Shown piece by piece: positions 1 to 8,986 of a DNA stretch of 64,000 nucleotides. Position numbers and translations under genes: made by a program. Source of the stretch: an uncultured Pelagibacteraceae bacterium. GTDB lineage: Bacteria; Pseudomonadota; Alphaproteobacteria; Pelagibacterales; Pelagibacteraceae. The notes beneath the pieces are model-generated. The model searched no databases, was not told the origin of the DNA, and worked only from the letters and a program-made list of their open reading frames with translations. Position 1 is the stretch's first letter, and every line of letters starts with the position of its first letter. The stretch lies in the NCBI GenBank assembly GCA_902585365.1, contig CACIDF010000003.1, positions 1 to 64,000 of the forward strand. The letters run 5' to 3'.

Positions 1-1005
1 TTAGGGACTATTTGTGATCTTATGCCTTTAAGACATTCAAATAAACATATTTCCAAGATTGCATTAAATAAATTTAATAAAATTGAAAATCCTGGTATTA
101 AACAGTTATTGAATTTCTTATCTTTAAAGAGATCAATCAGCTATACTGATATTTCTTATTCTATAGGTCCAATGATTAATTCACCAGGTAGACTAAAAGA
201 TGCAAAACTTTCTGTTGAATTACTTTGTTCAAAAAATTTAAATAAAATTACTAAAATGGTTGAAGAAATGCAAATTTTAAATATGAAAAGAAAAAAAATT
301 GAAAATTTTTGTATTAATCTTATAGATTTAAAAAAATATGAGAATAATGAAGAAGTTATATTCGAGGAAAATAAATTATTCCACGAAGGTATTTTAGGTA
401 TTATTGCAGGCAAACTAAAAGACAAACTAAATAAACCTGCCTTTGTAATCACAGAGTCTTTTAATTTTTATAAAGGTTCAGTTCGATCTACTAATCAATT
501 CAAATTGAATAATTTATTAAATAAATTATTAAATTTTAAACTAATAGAAAGTGGGGGAGGCCATAATATGGCTGCCGGCTTTTTACTAAAAAAAAAAAAT
601 TTAACTAAATTAAAAGAATTCATTAATGCAGAATATCGAAAGTCAAAAAAAAATGACACTTTTTATTATGATTTTAAAAAATTATTGCCCAAAGATGATT
701 CTTCTATCTTTTATGATTTAAAGAAATTAGAGCCCTTTGGTTGCGATAACCAACAACCGTTATTTTTATTTGAAAATCTCAAGTCTATTAAAACAAAAAT
801 TATTAATAAACGGCATATAAATTGTATTTTGAAAAATAAAGAAAATAGATCATTTCAATCGATCGCATTTGACGCAGTTGATACATCAATTGGTAATTAT
901 CTGATTAATTATAAAAAAAAATTTAGTTTAATTGGGACAATTGATCAATATTTTTGGGACGGTAAAAAAAAAAATCAAATTATTATAAAAGATCTATTGA
1001 TATAA
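1..1005 (+). CDS. recJ: Single-stranded-DNA-specific exonuclease RecJ, C-terminal part (5' end outside window)
   Basis: Frame stays open from base 1 (LGTICDLMPLRHSNK...). DHHA1-like 'GILGIIAGKLKDKLNKPAFV' and 'ESGGGHNMAAGF' motifs. Confidence 0.9.
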   Translation, partial: LGTICDLMPLRHSNKHISKIALNKFNKIENPGIKQLLNFLSLKRSISYTDISYSIGPMINSPGRLKDAKLSVELLCSKNLNKITKMVEEMQILNMKRKKIENFCINLIDLKKYENNEEVIFEENKLFHEGILGIIAGKLKDKLNKPAFVITESFNFYKGSVRSTNQFKLNNLLNKLLNFKLIESGGGHNMAAGFLLKKKNLTKLKEFINAEYRKSKKNDTFYYDFKKLLPKDDSSIFYDLKKLEPFGCDNQQPLFLFENLKSIKTKIINKRHINCILKNKENRSFQSIAFDAVDTSIGNYLINYKKKFSLIGTIDQYFWDGKKKNQIIIKDLLI

Positions 1006-1055
1006 ATTCTTTAAACTTGATTAATATTTTTTTTTGCAATAAAAGACTGTTTTTT

Positions 1056-1130
1056 GGTCCCTTCGTCTATCGGTTAGGACACATGGTTTTCATCCATGAA
1101 AGAGGGGTTCGATTCCCCTAGGGACCGCCA
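1056..1130 (+). tRNA. tRNA-Glu (TTC)
   Basis: GGTCCCTTCGTCTATCGGTTAGGACACATGGTTTTCATCCATGAAAGAGGGGTTCGATTCCCCTAGGGACCGCCA; complete cloverleaf, TTC anticodon, encoded CCA. Confidence 0.97.
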
Positions 1131-1132
1131 TT

Positions 1133-1396
1133 ATGAAATACTTTGTTTATTTAATTGTAAGCACTCAATCTAAATATAAAAATGGAGTTTCTTACGTTGG
1201 ATACACAAATAATATAAAAAAAAGACTATTTTTACATAATAATTCAAAAGGTGCCAAATACACAAGAGGTAGATTATGGAAACTTGCATATTCAAAGGGG
1301 TACCAATCTAAAAATATTGCTTTAAAAGAAGAATATATGCTTAAACATAATTATAAATTAAGAAATCAAATAAAAAAAAATTTTTTGGTTAAATGA
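1133..1396 (+). CDS. GIY-YIG nuclease family protein (UPF0213-like)
   Basis: YFVYLIVST...GVSYVGYTNNIKKRLFLHN...GAKYTRGR matches the single-domain GIY-YIG family. Confidence 0.9.
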   Translation: MKYFVYLIVSTQSKYKNGVSYVGYTNNIKKRLFLHNNSKGAKYTRGRLWKLAYSKGYQSKNIALKEEYMLKHNYKLRNQIKKNFLVK

Positions 1397-3504
1397 AGAT
1401 ATCCGTACTCCTTCCATATAAAGAAAATTTTTCTTCTGTAAATGCTGGTGCTGTTTCATTGTTTGTTAAGGACACTATTCGAAATAGTAAATTTTCAAAA
1501 AACTCTTTTGTTTTTGGGAATATGACTAATAAAAAACCATTTTTAAATAATTATGTCAACATTGAATTAAATAGATCATTGATAAGAAGTAATTCAAAAA
1601 ATTATGTTTTAAAATTTTTGGAAAAAGAAAAAATAATAAATTCCGACATTATAGAAATACATAACAGACCTAATTACATAAAATTTTTAAATAATTTGCA
1701 GAACAAAAAAATTATTTTATATTTTCATAATGATCCATTATCGATGAATGGATCAAAATCAACAGATGATAGGTTATACTTATTAAATAAAATTGATAAA
1801 ATACTATTCAATAGTGAATGGTCCCAAGAAAGATTTTTTATTGGAATTGACAATAAAAAACTATTAAAACAAAAAACTTCTGTCTGCTATCAATCGACAA
1901 ATAGAACCAAAGTTAATTTTAATAGTAAAAAAAAATTAATTTCCTTTATTGGTAAATTAAATAGTGCAAAAGGTTATGATATTTTTGGCAGAACAATTAT
2001 TAAAATTTTAAATAAATATAAAAATTGGAAAGCTATTGTAATAGGTGATGAACCGAGAGAAAAACTCTATTTTGACCATAAAAATTTAAAAATTTATGGA
2101 TATGTAAAACATGACAAAGTATTAAATCTGTTGAAGAAAGTGAGCATATCTGTTGTATGCTCTAGGTGGGAAGAGCCATTCGGTAGAACTAGTTTAGAAG
2201 CAGCGAGCAGGGGTTGCGCAGTAATTATAAGTAACAGAGGTGGTTTACCAGAAACTTCTAATAATGCAATTATTTTAAGAAATTTATCTTCAGATGAACT
2301 TTTTAAAACAATAGAAAATTTAATATTAAATAAAAAATTATTACAAAAATCGCAAAAACTTAATTATAAGAATTTTATTTTTGACCATAAATATATTTCT
2401 AATTTAATTGATGAAATTAGAGCTACTTTTGAAGCTAAAAAAATATTTTATACAAAAAAAAATAAATCTTTTAAAATCATGCATATTACAAATTTGAACG
2501 AAAGATTTGACGGAAGATTGCATTACAACACAGGCCGTAGATTAAATAATGGTTTTATTAGAAACGGACATAACGTATTAACTTTAAGCGATAGAGATAT
2601 TATTCATAATTATAAAAGTATTAAAGATTTTTCAGGTAAACAAACGCTACAAAACAAGATTATAGAGGCATTTAATAACTTTAAACCTGATATAGTTATT
2701 TTAGGTCACGCTGATAGAGTTTTAAATTCTACATTATCAAAAATGAAAGATATAAATAAAAATATAGTTTTTTCACAATGGTTTTTAGACCCTCTTTCAA
2801 AATACGGGCCTGACCATAAAAGTAATTCCAAAAGAATTTTAGATAAGAAGGAATTTTTAAATACCACTTTCTTAACAACTGATCCTTCTGCTTTATCTAT
2901 AAATATTCCTAACTCATATTTTATGCCTAATCCTGCAGATAAGTCTTTTGAGACATTAAATAATTTTAACAAAAATTGTCCTTATGACGTTTTTTTTGCA
3001 ATGAGTCACGGTGTTCATAGAGGTCAATTAAAGACTGGAAAGGGTGATGACAGGGAAAATTTTATTAATAAACTAATCAATCTAAATAAAGACATCAAAT
3101 TTGATGTATATGGTATGAATAATGTCCAGCCTATTTGGGCAGATCAATTTATTAAAAAAATTTCAAATTCATATATGGGTCTTAATTTAAGCAGAGGTAA
3201 ACCAATTAAGTATTATAGCAGTGATAGAATAGTACAATTAGTTGGGAACGGTTTATTAACATTTATAGATGAAAATACTTTATTAACTGATTTCTTTACT
3301 AATAAAGAAATTGTATTTTACAAAAATATTCATGACCTTAGCTATAAACTTAATAAATATAAAAAGGATAAAAAGTCTGGTAAACGAATAGCTAAAAAGG
3401 GAAAACTGAAATATTTAAAATATTTTAATTCAGATATCATATCTGAATATATTTTATCTAAGTCATTTGATTATAAATTAAAAAAAAAAGTAATCTGGGA
3501 ATAA
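1393..3504 (+). CDS. Two-module glycosyltransferase: GT4-like N-terminal half plus CgeB/GT-like C-terminal half
   Basis: 703 aa. 'SRWEEPFGRTSLEAASRGCAVIISNRGGLPETS' is a GT4 donor-site motif; a second module starts near 'FKIMHITNLNERFDGRLHYNTGRRLNNGF'. Confidence 0.8.
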   Translation: MKISVLLPYKENFSSVNAGAVSLFVKDTIRNSKFSKNSFVFGNMTNKKPFLNNYVNIELNRSLIRSNSKNYVLKFLEKEKIINSDIIEIHNRPNYIKFLNNLQNKKIILYFHNDPLSMNGSKSTDDRLYLLNKIDKILFNSEWSQERFFIGIDNKKLLKQKTSVCYQSTNRTKVNFNSKKKLISFIGKLNSAKGYDIFGRTIIKILNKYKNWKAIVIGDEPREKLYFDHKNLKIYGYVKHDKVLNLLKKVSISVVCSRWEEPFGRTSLEAASRGCAVIISNRGGLPETSNNAIILRNLSSDELFKTIENLILNKKLLQKSQKLNYKNFIFDHKYISNLIDEIRATFEAKKIFYTKKNKSFKIMHITNLNERFDGRLHYNTGRRLNNGFIRNGHNVLTLSDRDIIHNYKSIKDFSGKQTLQNKIIEAFNNFKPDIVILGHADRVLNSTLSKMKDINKNIVFSQWFLDPLSKYGPDHKSNSKRILDKKEFLNTTFLTTDPSALSINIPNSYFMPNPADKSFETLNNFNKNCPYDVFFAMSHGVHRGQLKTGKGDDRENFINKLINLNKDIKFDVYGMNNVQPIWADQFIKKISNSYMGLNLSRGKPIKYYSSDRIVQLVGNGLLTFIDENTLLTDFFTNKEIVFYKNIHDLSYKLNKYKKDKKSGKRIAKKGKLKYLKYFNSDIISEYILSKSFDYKLKKKVIWE

Positions 3505-3519
3505 TTAGAATATTACTTA

Positions 3520-4422
3520 ATGGAAATATATATAAAATTATTTGAAGTACTATTTCCTGTATTTTTTGTAGTAGGTATTGGATATTATTTGGGCAAAACT
3601 AATCCAAAAATAGATACCACTTTTATTACTAGTTTTGCTGCAAATATTGGCACTCCTGCAATGGTTATCTTTGCAATAACCTCTACAGGTATAAATTTTG
3701 AAATATTTCGCGATTATTTTTGGTATTATCTTTTAGCAATTGGTTTATTTGCTTTGGTAGGCATTTTTACTTTATACACATTGAAAACTAGGGATATTGT
3801 TAGAGAACTACCACCTTTAATTTTCCCTAATACTGGAAATATGGGATTACCAATTTGTATGTTCGCATATGGCTCTAAAGGTTTGGGTGTATCAGCATCT
3901 ATAACTTCTCTAATTATACTATGCCACTTCACTTTAGGTGTTTTTTTAGCTGACAGAAAATTTAATTTGAATGTAATACTTAAAAATCCTCCATTTTATG
4001 CGATCATATTTTCTGCAATTATGCTTTTCTATGGGATAAAAATGCCTGTGTTTGTTGTTAACACAACAGAATGGTTAATGTATGTTACTATTTTTCTTAT
4101 ACTCATGTCTTTAGGTATTGCTCTTACTCGATTAAAGGTATTTTCCTTATCCAATGCTTTAATCTCATCTTTTACAAGAATGATAATTGGTCCTGCTATT
4201 GGTTTTTTCCTAATATTTATATTTGATCTCAAAGGATTTGCTGCTGGAGTACTTCTAATACAATGCTCAATGCCAAGTGCAGTTTTAAATTATTTAGTTG
4301 GTTCAATATATTCACCTAAAAAAATAGTAGATAGCATAGCTAGTACCATTGTTGTTTCTACTTTAATTTCTTTTGTAACAATACCGATAGTAGTTTATAT
4401 AGCATTAAGATTTTTTTCTTAA
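3520..4422 (+). CDS. AEC (auxin efflux carrier) family transporter
   Basis: About 10 TM segments; 'FPNTGNMGLPICMFAYG' and 'CSMPSAVLNYLVG' motifs of the AEC/Mem_trans family. Confidence 0.88.
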   Translation: MEIYIKLFEVLFPVFFVVGIGYYLGKTNPKIDTTFITSFAANIGTPAMVIFAITSTGINFEIFRDYFWYYLLAIGLFALVGIFTLYTLKTRDIVRELPPLIFPNTGNMGLPICMFAYGSKGLGVSASITSLIILCHFTLGVFLADRKFNLNVILKNPPFYAIIFSAIMLFYGIKMPVFVVNTTEWLMYVTIFLILMSLGIALTRLKVFSLSNALISSFTRMIIGPAIGFFLIFIFDLKGFAAGVLLIQCSMPSAVLNYLVGSIYSPKKIVDSIASTIVVSTLISFVTIPIVVYIALRFFS

Positions 4423-5276
4423 TGAAAGCTATAATTTTTAACTTATTAGCATGGATAATGTTACCCATCATGGATGGTTTTGCAAAATATTTAAGTGCCG
4501 ACCTTCCAGTTCTTCAAATAACTTGGGCTAGATATTTTTTTACTGTAGTATTTACTTTTCCTTTAATGCTTTTTTTCTTTAAAAAGTATTTAGTTTGGAC
4601 TGAAAAACCAAAATTACAATTAATCAGAGGTTTGATTTTATTAACTGCAAACATAAGTTTTTTTTACTCAATTTCAGTTATTTCACTTCCTAAAGCATTA
4701 ACACTTGCATTTGTCGCTCCACTAGTTGTAACTGCTTTCTCTCCCTTTTTTTTGGGTGAGTCAGTAGGCTACAGAAGATGGGCAGCAGTTATTATTGGTT
4801 TCATAGGATCTCTTGTCGTTATTAGACCAGGTTTTTTAGAAATAAATCTAGCAAGTTTAGCAGCACTTGGAACTGGTATTATGTATGGTTTTTATTTAAT
4901 AATTACTCGTAAACTTAGCACCTCAGATAACCCATTATTAACTTTATTATTAACAGGTGTAGTAGGGGTCATTATCGCTACAACAGTCATGCCTTTTGTT
5001 TGGGTTTCTCCAACTTTTAATCAATGGTCTATAATGGTAGCTATTGGTTTATTTGCGTGCATAGGTCATCTTTTTATTATTTTATCCTTAAAATATGCTG
5101 ACGCATCCAAATTAGCACCATTTAGTTACTTTGAGATCGTAACTAACATCATTATTGCTTATTATTTCTTTGGTGATTTTCCTGATAGTTGGACTTTCTT
5201 AGGCTTGTTTATAATAATTTGTAGTGGAATATATATTTCTAGAAGAGAGATTATTGTTAAGAATATAAAAATATAG
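4422..5276 (+). CDS. DMT-superfamily (EamA) transporter
   Basis: Two EamA repeats ('WIMLPIMDGFAKYL...', 'SLKYADASKLAPFSYFEIV'). Confidence 0.88.
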   Translation: MKAIIFNLLAWIMLPIMDGFAKYLSADLPVLQITWARYFFTVVFTFPLMLFFFKKYLVWTEKPKLQLIRGLILLTANISFFYSISVISLPKALTLAFVAPLVVTAFSPFFLGESVGYRRWAAVIIGFIGSLVVIRPGFLEINLASLAALGTGIMYGFYLIITRKLSTSDNPLLTLLLTGVVGVIIATTVMPFVWVSPTFNQWSIMVAIGLFACIGHLFIILSLKYADASKLAPFSYFEIVTNIIIAYYFFGDFPDSWTFLGLFIIICSGIYISRREIIVKNIKI

Positions 5277-5706
5277 GTATATTTAGTTTACTAAATACTA
5301 AAGTTTTACTTCAATATTAATACGTATACTATTGTTTTTATTAGATTTATTTTCATATTATAATTTTATAAATTTGTATACAATTAATTAAGTAATAATA
5401 TTAATAAATCAATTGTGTTATTTACTAATATTATAAAAAACATTGAAATATGTGGCTTTTTAATCAAAAATATCGTTCGCAAACCATAAAATACAGTTTT
5501 CTAAAAGTGTTGATATTGTTAAACAGTAGAGGGATGCAGTATTTGAATATGCCATTTAAACGAACATAGAAGGGTCAAATTTAAGCAAATTGTTTTATAT
5601 GGTACAACTAAAGGGTGAAATATAATAATTTCTTTTAATAATAGAAAATTTATCAATAATTGTTGATTTTATTAGCTTTTTTAACCATTATATCCAGTAA
5701 AAAAGG

Positions 5707-5976
5707 TTAAATTTGAACTTTTTCTGACCTTAATAAACTCACTTTTTTTTTTACCCCACCTCTGCCAGAATAACCACCAAGGCCTCCATCTGACCTAATT
5801 ACTCTATGACAGGGTATTTTGGGGGCATATGGGTTCTTAGCACATGCATTTGCTACAGCCCGCGCTGCTTTTGGCTGATTTATAGCTATTGCAACATCTT
5901 TATATGTTTTAACTGATCCTTTGGGGATCTTTTTAAGATATTTCCAGACTTTGATTTGAAATTTAGTACCTTTCAT
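5707..5976 (-). CDS. Short methylated-DNA--[protein]-cysteine S-methyltransferase (MGMT C-terminal domain only)
   Basis: MKGTKFQIKVWKYLKKIPKGSVKTYKDVAIAI...PCHRVIRSDGGLGGYSGR; catalytic PCHRV retained. Start placed at the internal Met because the upstream codons overlap the hairpin block. Confidence 0.85.
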   Translation of the reverse strand: MKGTKFQIKVWKYLKKIPKGSVKTYKDVAIAINQPKAARAVANACAKNPYAPKIPCHRVIRSDGGLGGYSGRGGVKKKVSLLRSEKVQI

Positions 5977-5980
5977 GAAG

Positions 5981-6175
5981 AAAAAACCCCTGTTTCTCTG
6001 CACTTTTTAAGGTGCAAAGAACAGTAGTTTTGGCACGTCGTTGTATGCGCTACCGCCATGCCTTCCGCCCTACGATTTTAGCGCTACTCCGTAAGACTTT
6101 CTGCCCCCTGGGCTTGGTCCTCTCGGCCTTTCCCCAGTCGGCCAGTTAAGGGTTGCCCCTTAATTAACTTAGCTT
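5981..6175 (-). ncRNA. Candidate structured RNA (unidentified); strand inferred from the U-tract after the terminal hairpin
   Basis: GC-rich block in an otherwise very AT-rich region. Minus-strand stems: TTAAGGG-GCAA-CCCTTAA; CUGGG/CCCAG; CUUACG/CGUAGG; GGCAUG/CGUGCC; GUUCUUUGCAC/GUGCAGAGAAAC, then AGGGGUUUUUU. No convincing ORF. Confidence 0.5.
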
Positions 6176-6254
6176 AACAAATAATAATGGTTGTATGTAT
6201 CACTTTTTGATTGATTTGATGGTCCCATGTGGATTGTGTTAATAACTTTTGTTA

Positions 6255-6283
6255 TTGACAAAGTATTTTTAATAATATATTAC
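6255..6283 (+). promoter_or_regulatory. Putative promoter of the tyrosine recombinase
   Basis: TTGACA (6255-6260), 17-nt spacer, TATTAC (6278-6283), upstream of the ATG at 6317. Confidence 0.45.
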
Positions 6284-6316
6284 TAATGATAATTAATTGT
6301 TATCAATAGTAATAAT

Positions 6317-7270
6317 ATGAATGAACTAACAACAGACCTAAAATCGCTGCACGAGGCAACACTAAATAACCTTAAAAGCTCAAAAGCAAATAACACTTTA
6401 AGAGCATACAAGTCAGACTTCAAAGATTTTGGAGCTTTTTGTGCTAAGCATGGTTTAAATTCCTTACCGTCAGAGCCAAAAATTGTATCTCTATACCTAA
6501 CTCATCTTTCTAAAAATTCAAAAATCAGTACATTGAGGAGAAGATTGGTGTCCATAAGCATGGTGCATAAACTTAAGGGGCATTATTTAGATACAAAACA
6601 CCCAATTATTGTTGAAAATTTGATGGGAATAAAAAGGGTAAAAGGAAGCATTCAGAAAGGTAAAAAACCCATATTAATCAATCATTTAAAATCAATAATT
6701 AATGTAATAGATCAACAAAAAATTGAGGAAATAAAGAAGTTTAGAGACAAGTCAATTATCTTAGTGGGCTTTGGAGGTGGTTTTAGACGAACTGAACTAA
6801 TTTCAATTGACCATGAAGATCTAGAATTCGTACCTGAGGGACTCAAAATCACTCTTAAAAGGTCAAAAACTGATCAATTTGGTGAAGGGATGATTAAAGG
6901 ACTACCCTACTTCACTAATGAAAATTATTGTCCGATTGTGAATCTTAAAAAATGGTTAGAAATTTCTAAAATTAAATCTGGACCAATTTTTAGAAGATTT
7001 TCAAAAGGTTCATCTTTAACTGACAAAAGATTAACTGACCAATCAGTAGTTTTATTAATGAAAGAATATTTAAATTTAGCAGGTATAGAAAATAAAAATT
7101 TTGCGGGTCATAGTTTAAGATCTGGTTTTGCAACAGTCGCTGCAGAGTCTGGCGCTGATGAACGTAGTATAATGGCAATGACTGGTCACAAAACAACTCA
7201 GATGGTTAGAAGATATATAAGAGAAGCTAATATTTTCAAAAATAATGCACTTAATAAAGTAAAATTATGA
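6317..7270 (+). CDS. Tyrosine-type site-specific recombinase / integrase
   Basis: SAM-like N-terminal domain ('NTLRAYKSDFKDFGAFC'), catalytic 'GFGGGFRRTELISI', 'AGHSLRSGFATVAAESGADERSIMAMTGHKTTQMVRRYIRE' (R, HxxR, H, Y). Confidence 0.95.
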   Translation: MNELTTDLKSLHEATLNNLKSSKANNTLRAYKSDFKDFGAFCAKHGLNSLPSEPKIVSLYLTHLSKNSKISTLRRRLVSISMVHKLKGHYLDTKHPIIVENLMGIKRVKGSIQKGKKPILINHLKSIINVIDQQKIEEIKKFRDKSIILVGFGGGFRRTELISIDHEDLEFVPEGLKITLKRSKTDQFGEGMIKGLPYFTNENYCPIVNLKKWLEISKIKSGPIFRRFSKGSSLTDKRLTDQSVVLLMKEYLNLAGIENKNFAGHSLRSGFATVAAESGADERSIMAMTGHKTTQMVRRYIREANIFKNNALNKVKL

Positions 7271-7278
7271 TTATAAAA

Positions 7279-8034
7279 TCAATAATGAAAGTTAACTTTT
7301 AAAAGATTAGAATCTTCTCTTAAAAAAACGCAATCAAATTGTAATAAATAGGAATCTCGATCTCCTAATCTTTTTAAATCATAAATATCATATAAAATAT
7401 ATTTTTTATTTTTCATGTAGGAAATAACGTCATAAACCAAGGGGGAATCTTTGTTATATTTATGAAGAGAAACTTCAAGAATAATAACTTCAAAATTATT
7501 AATTAATTCCTTAAGACCAGTTATAATTTTTAATTCTGCACCCTGAACATCAAGTTTAATTAAATTTGATTTAGTCTTTTTTATTTCGTTAGGAAGTTCG
7601 TTACATAGAAGAAATGATTTTATTTTCTTTATTTCTCTAGAATAATTTGTTTGCTCTTCAAAAATTGATGAACCCGAAGCCATCGAAAAAAAATCGTAAT
7701 CTTTTTCATCATCAGAAAGTAATTTGATTTTATAATCTATATTTTTATTATTAGATTTAATTTTTTCTAAATATTCGATATTTTTATCGTCCGCATCAAA
7801 CAAAATATATTTGGACTCCGGAAAGAATTTCAATATTTTTTTTGTCCAAATCCCCCTAAAACATCCAACATCTACTATATAATTTGGGTTAAAATTTTTA
7901 TTTTTTAAAGAGGTTATAATTATATCTAAATTAGTTACTTGGTTACGATTTTGAAATTTATGATTTATTTTAAATGAAACTGGCAATGTCCTTTTTAGAA
8001 AAATAATAAATTTTGATAATAATTTATGAAACAT
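7279..8034 (-). CDS. FkbM family methyltransferase
   Basis: 'NYIVDVGCFRGIWTKKILKFFPESKYILFDAD' SAM-binding motif; 'LIKLDVQGAELKIITG' FkbM signature. Confidence 0.88.
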   Translation of the reverse strand: MFHKLLSKFIIFLKRTLPVSFKINHKFQNRNQVTNLDIIITSLKNKNFNPNYIVDVGCFRGIWTKKILKFFPESKYILFDADDKNIEYLEKIKSNNKNIDYKIKLLSDDEKDYDFFSMASGSSIFEEQTNYSREIKKIKSFLLCNELPNEIKKTKSNLIKLDVQGAELKIITGLKELINNFEVIILEVSLHKYNKDSPLVYDVISYMKNKKYILYDIYDLKRLGDRDSYLLQFDCVFLREDSNLLKVNFHY

Positions 8035-8038
8035 ATAG

Positions 8039-8986
8039 TTATTTACTTATTAATTTTAGCCATTTATTAATTATTAAATCTAAATGATAATTTCGAGAAA
8101 ATTTAATACAGCTATTAATTAATTTTTTCCTAGATTTTAAATTCATATTTGCAATTTGTATTATACGTTTGGGGATATCATTATAATTAAGCAATTTAAA
8201 ACTATTTTTTTTATTAGAAATCTCGGCTACAGCTGTATGTCCAAATGTTATAATGGGTAATCCACAAGCAAATGATTCTATTGCATTTAAACAAAAAGTC
8301 TCATCATAACCTAAACAAATCATGGCTAAAGATTTTCTATAAAAACTTATTAATGTTTGTTTATTTACCCTGCCCTTAAAATAAATATTATAATTTGATA
8401 AATTTTTAAGGTTATATCTTTCTAAATTACTTTTTCTAATTCCAAAAATGAATAACTTAAATTTTTTATTGTTTGAATATATATCTTTTATCCATATATC
8501 AATTACTTTATCCAATCCTTTATTTCTTTGAACAGACCATACAAAAAAAGGTTTTCTATTATAATTGACTGTTACGTCTTCAAATTCTTTACTTAAAAAA
8601 TTTGGAATTATAATTTTTTTTTTAAAATAATATAGTTTTGAAGTATTATTATATAAGTACTTACTATTATAAATAGCATTAATTTTATTTTTAAAAATTG
8701 AAAAAATTTGTCTTTTTCTGAAAGCTTTTTCTATTTGCAATTTATTATGTAGCCATAAATAATTATTTTCGGAACTTATTTTATTGAAAATTGTTGCATC
8801 ATTTGAACTAATAATATTTTTCCATCTTTTTTTAGATATTTTCTTTGTAATCTTGTTACTTATTTGGCAATTAATTTTACTTTTTTTTAACTTTTTAAAT
8901 AAGTTTAAATTCAGTGTCTCAATCCCACCAAGATTTTTTTTTTTTAAATTTTCTTTAGCGTTGCAATAAATTAGTGTGCTAGACAT
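8039..8986 (-). CDS. Glycosyltransferase (GT4-like)
   Basis: 'FVWSVQRNKGLDKVIDIW' and 'LGYDETFCLNAIESFACGLPIITFGHTAVAEI'. Confidence 0.85.
   Translation of the reverse strand: MSSTLIYCNAKENLKKKNLGGIETLNLNLFKKLKKSKINCQISNKITKKISKKRWKNIISSNDATIFNKISSENNYLWLHNKLQIEKAFRKRQIFSIFKNKINAIYNSKYLYNNTSKLYYFKKKIIIPNFLSKEFEDVTVNYNRKPFFVWSVQRNKGLDKVIDIWIKDIYSNNKKFKLFIFGIRKSNLERYNLKNLSNYNIYFKGRVNKQTLISFYRKSLAMICLGYDETFCLNAIESFACGLPIITFGHTAVAEISNKKNSFKLLNYNDIPKRIIQIANMNLKSRKKLINSCIKFSRNYHLDLIINKWLKLISK

Noticed and set aside
6045-6149. 34-codon + strand ORF (MRYRHAFRPTILALLRKTFCPLGLVLSAFPQSAS) inside the GC-rich block
   Set aside because: No recognisable homology or clear ribosome-binding site; the hairpin pattern explains the GC bias better. 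Short ORFs are expected by chance in GC-rich DNA.
5981-6175. GC-rich block as tmRNA next to the integrase
   Set aside because: No GGATTCGAC-type 5' element, T-arm or CCA end. A possible reading AYNDVPKLLFFAP* does not end in the usual ALAA-like tag.
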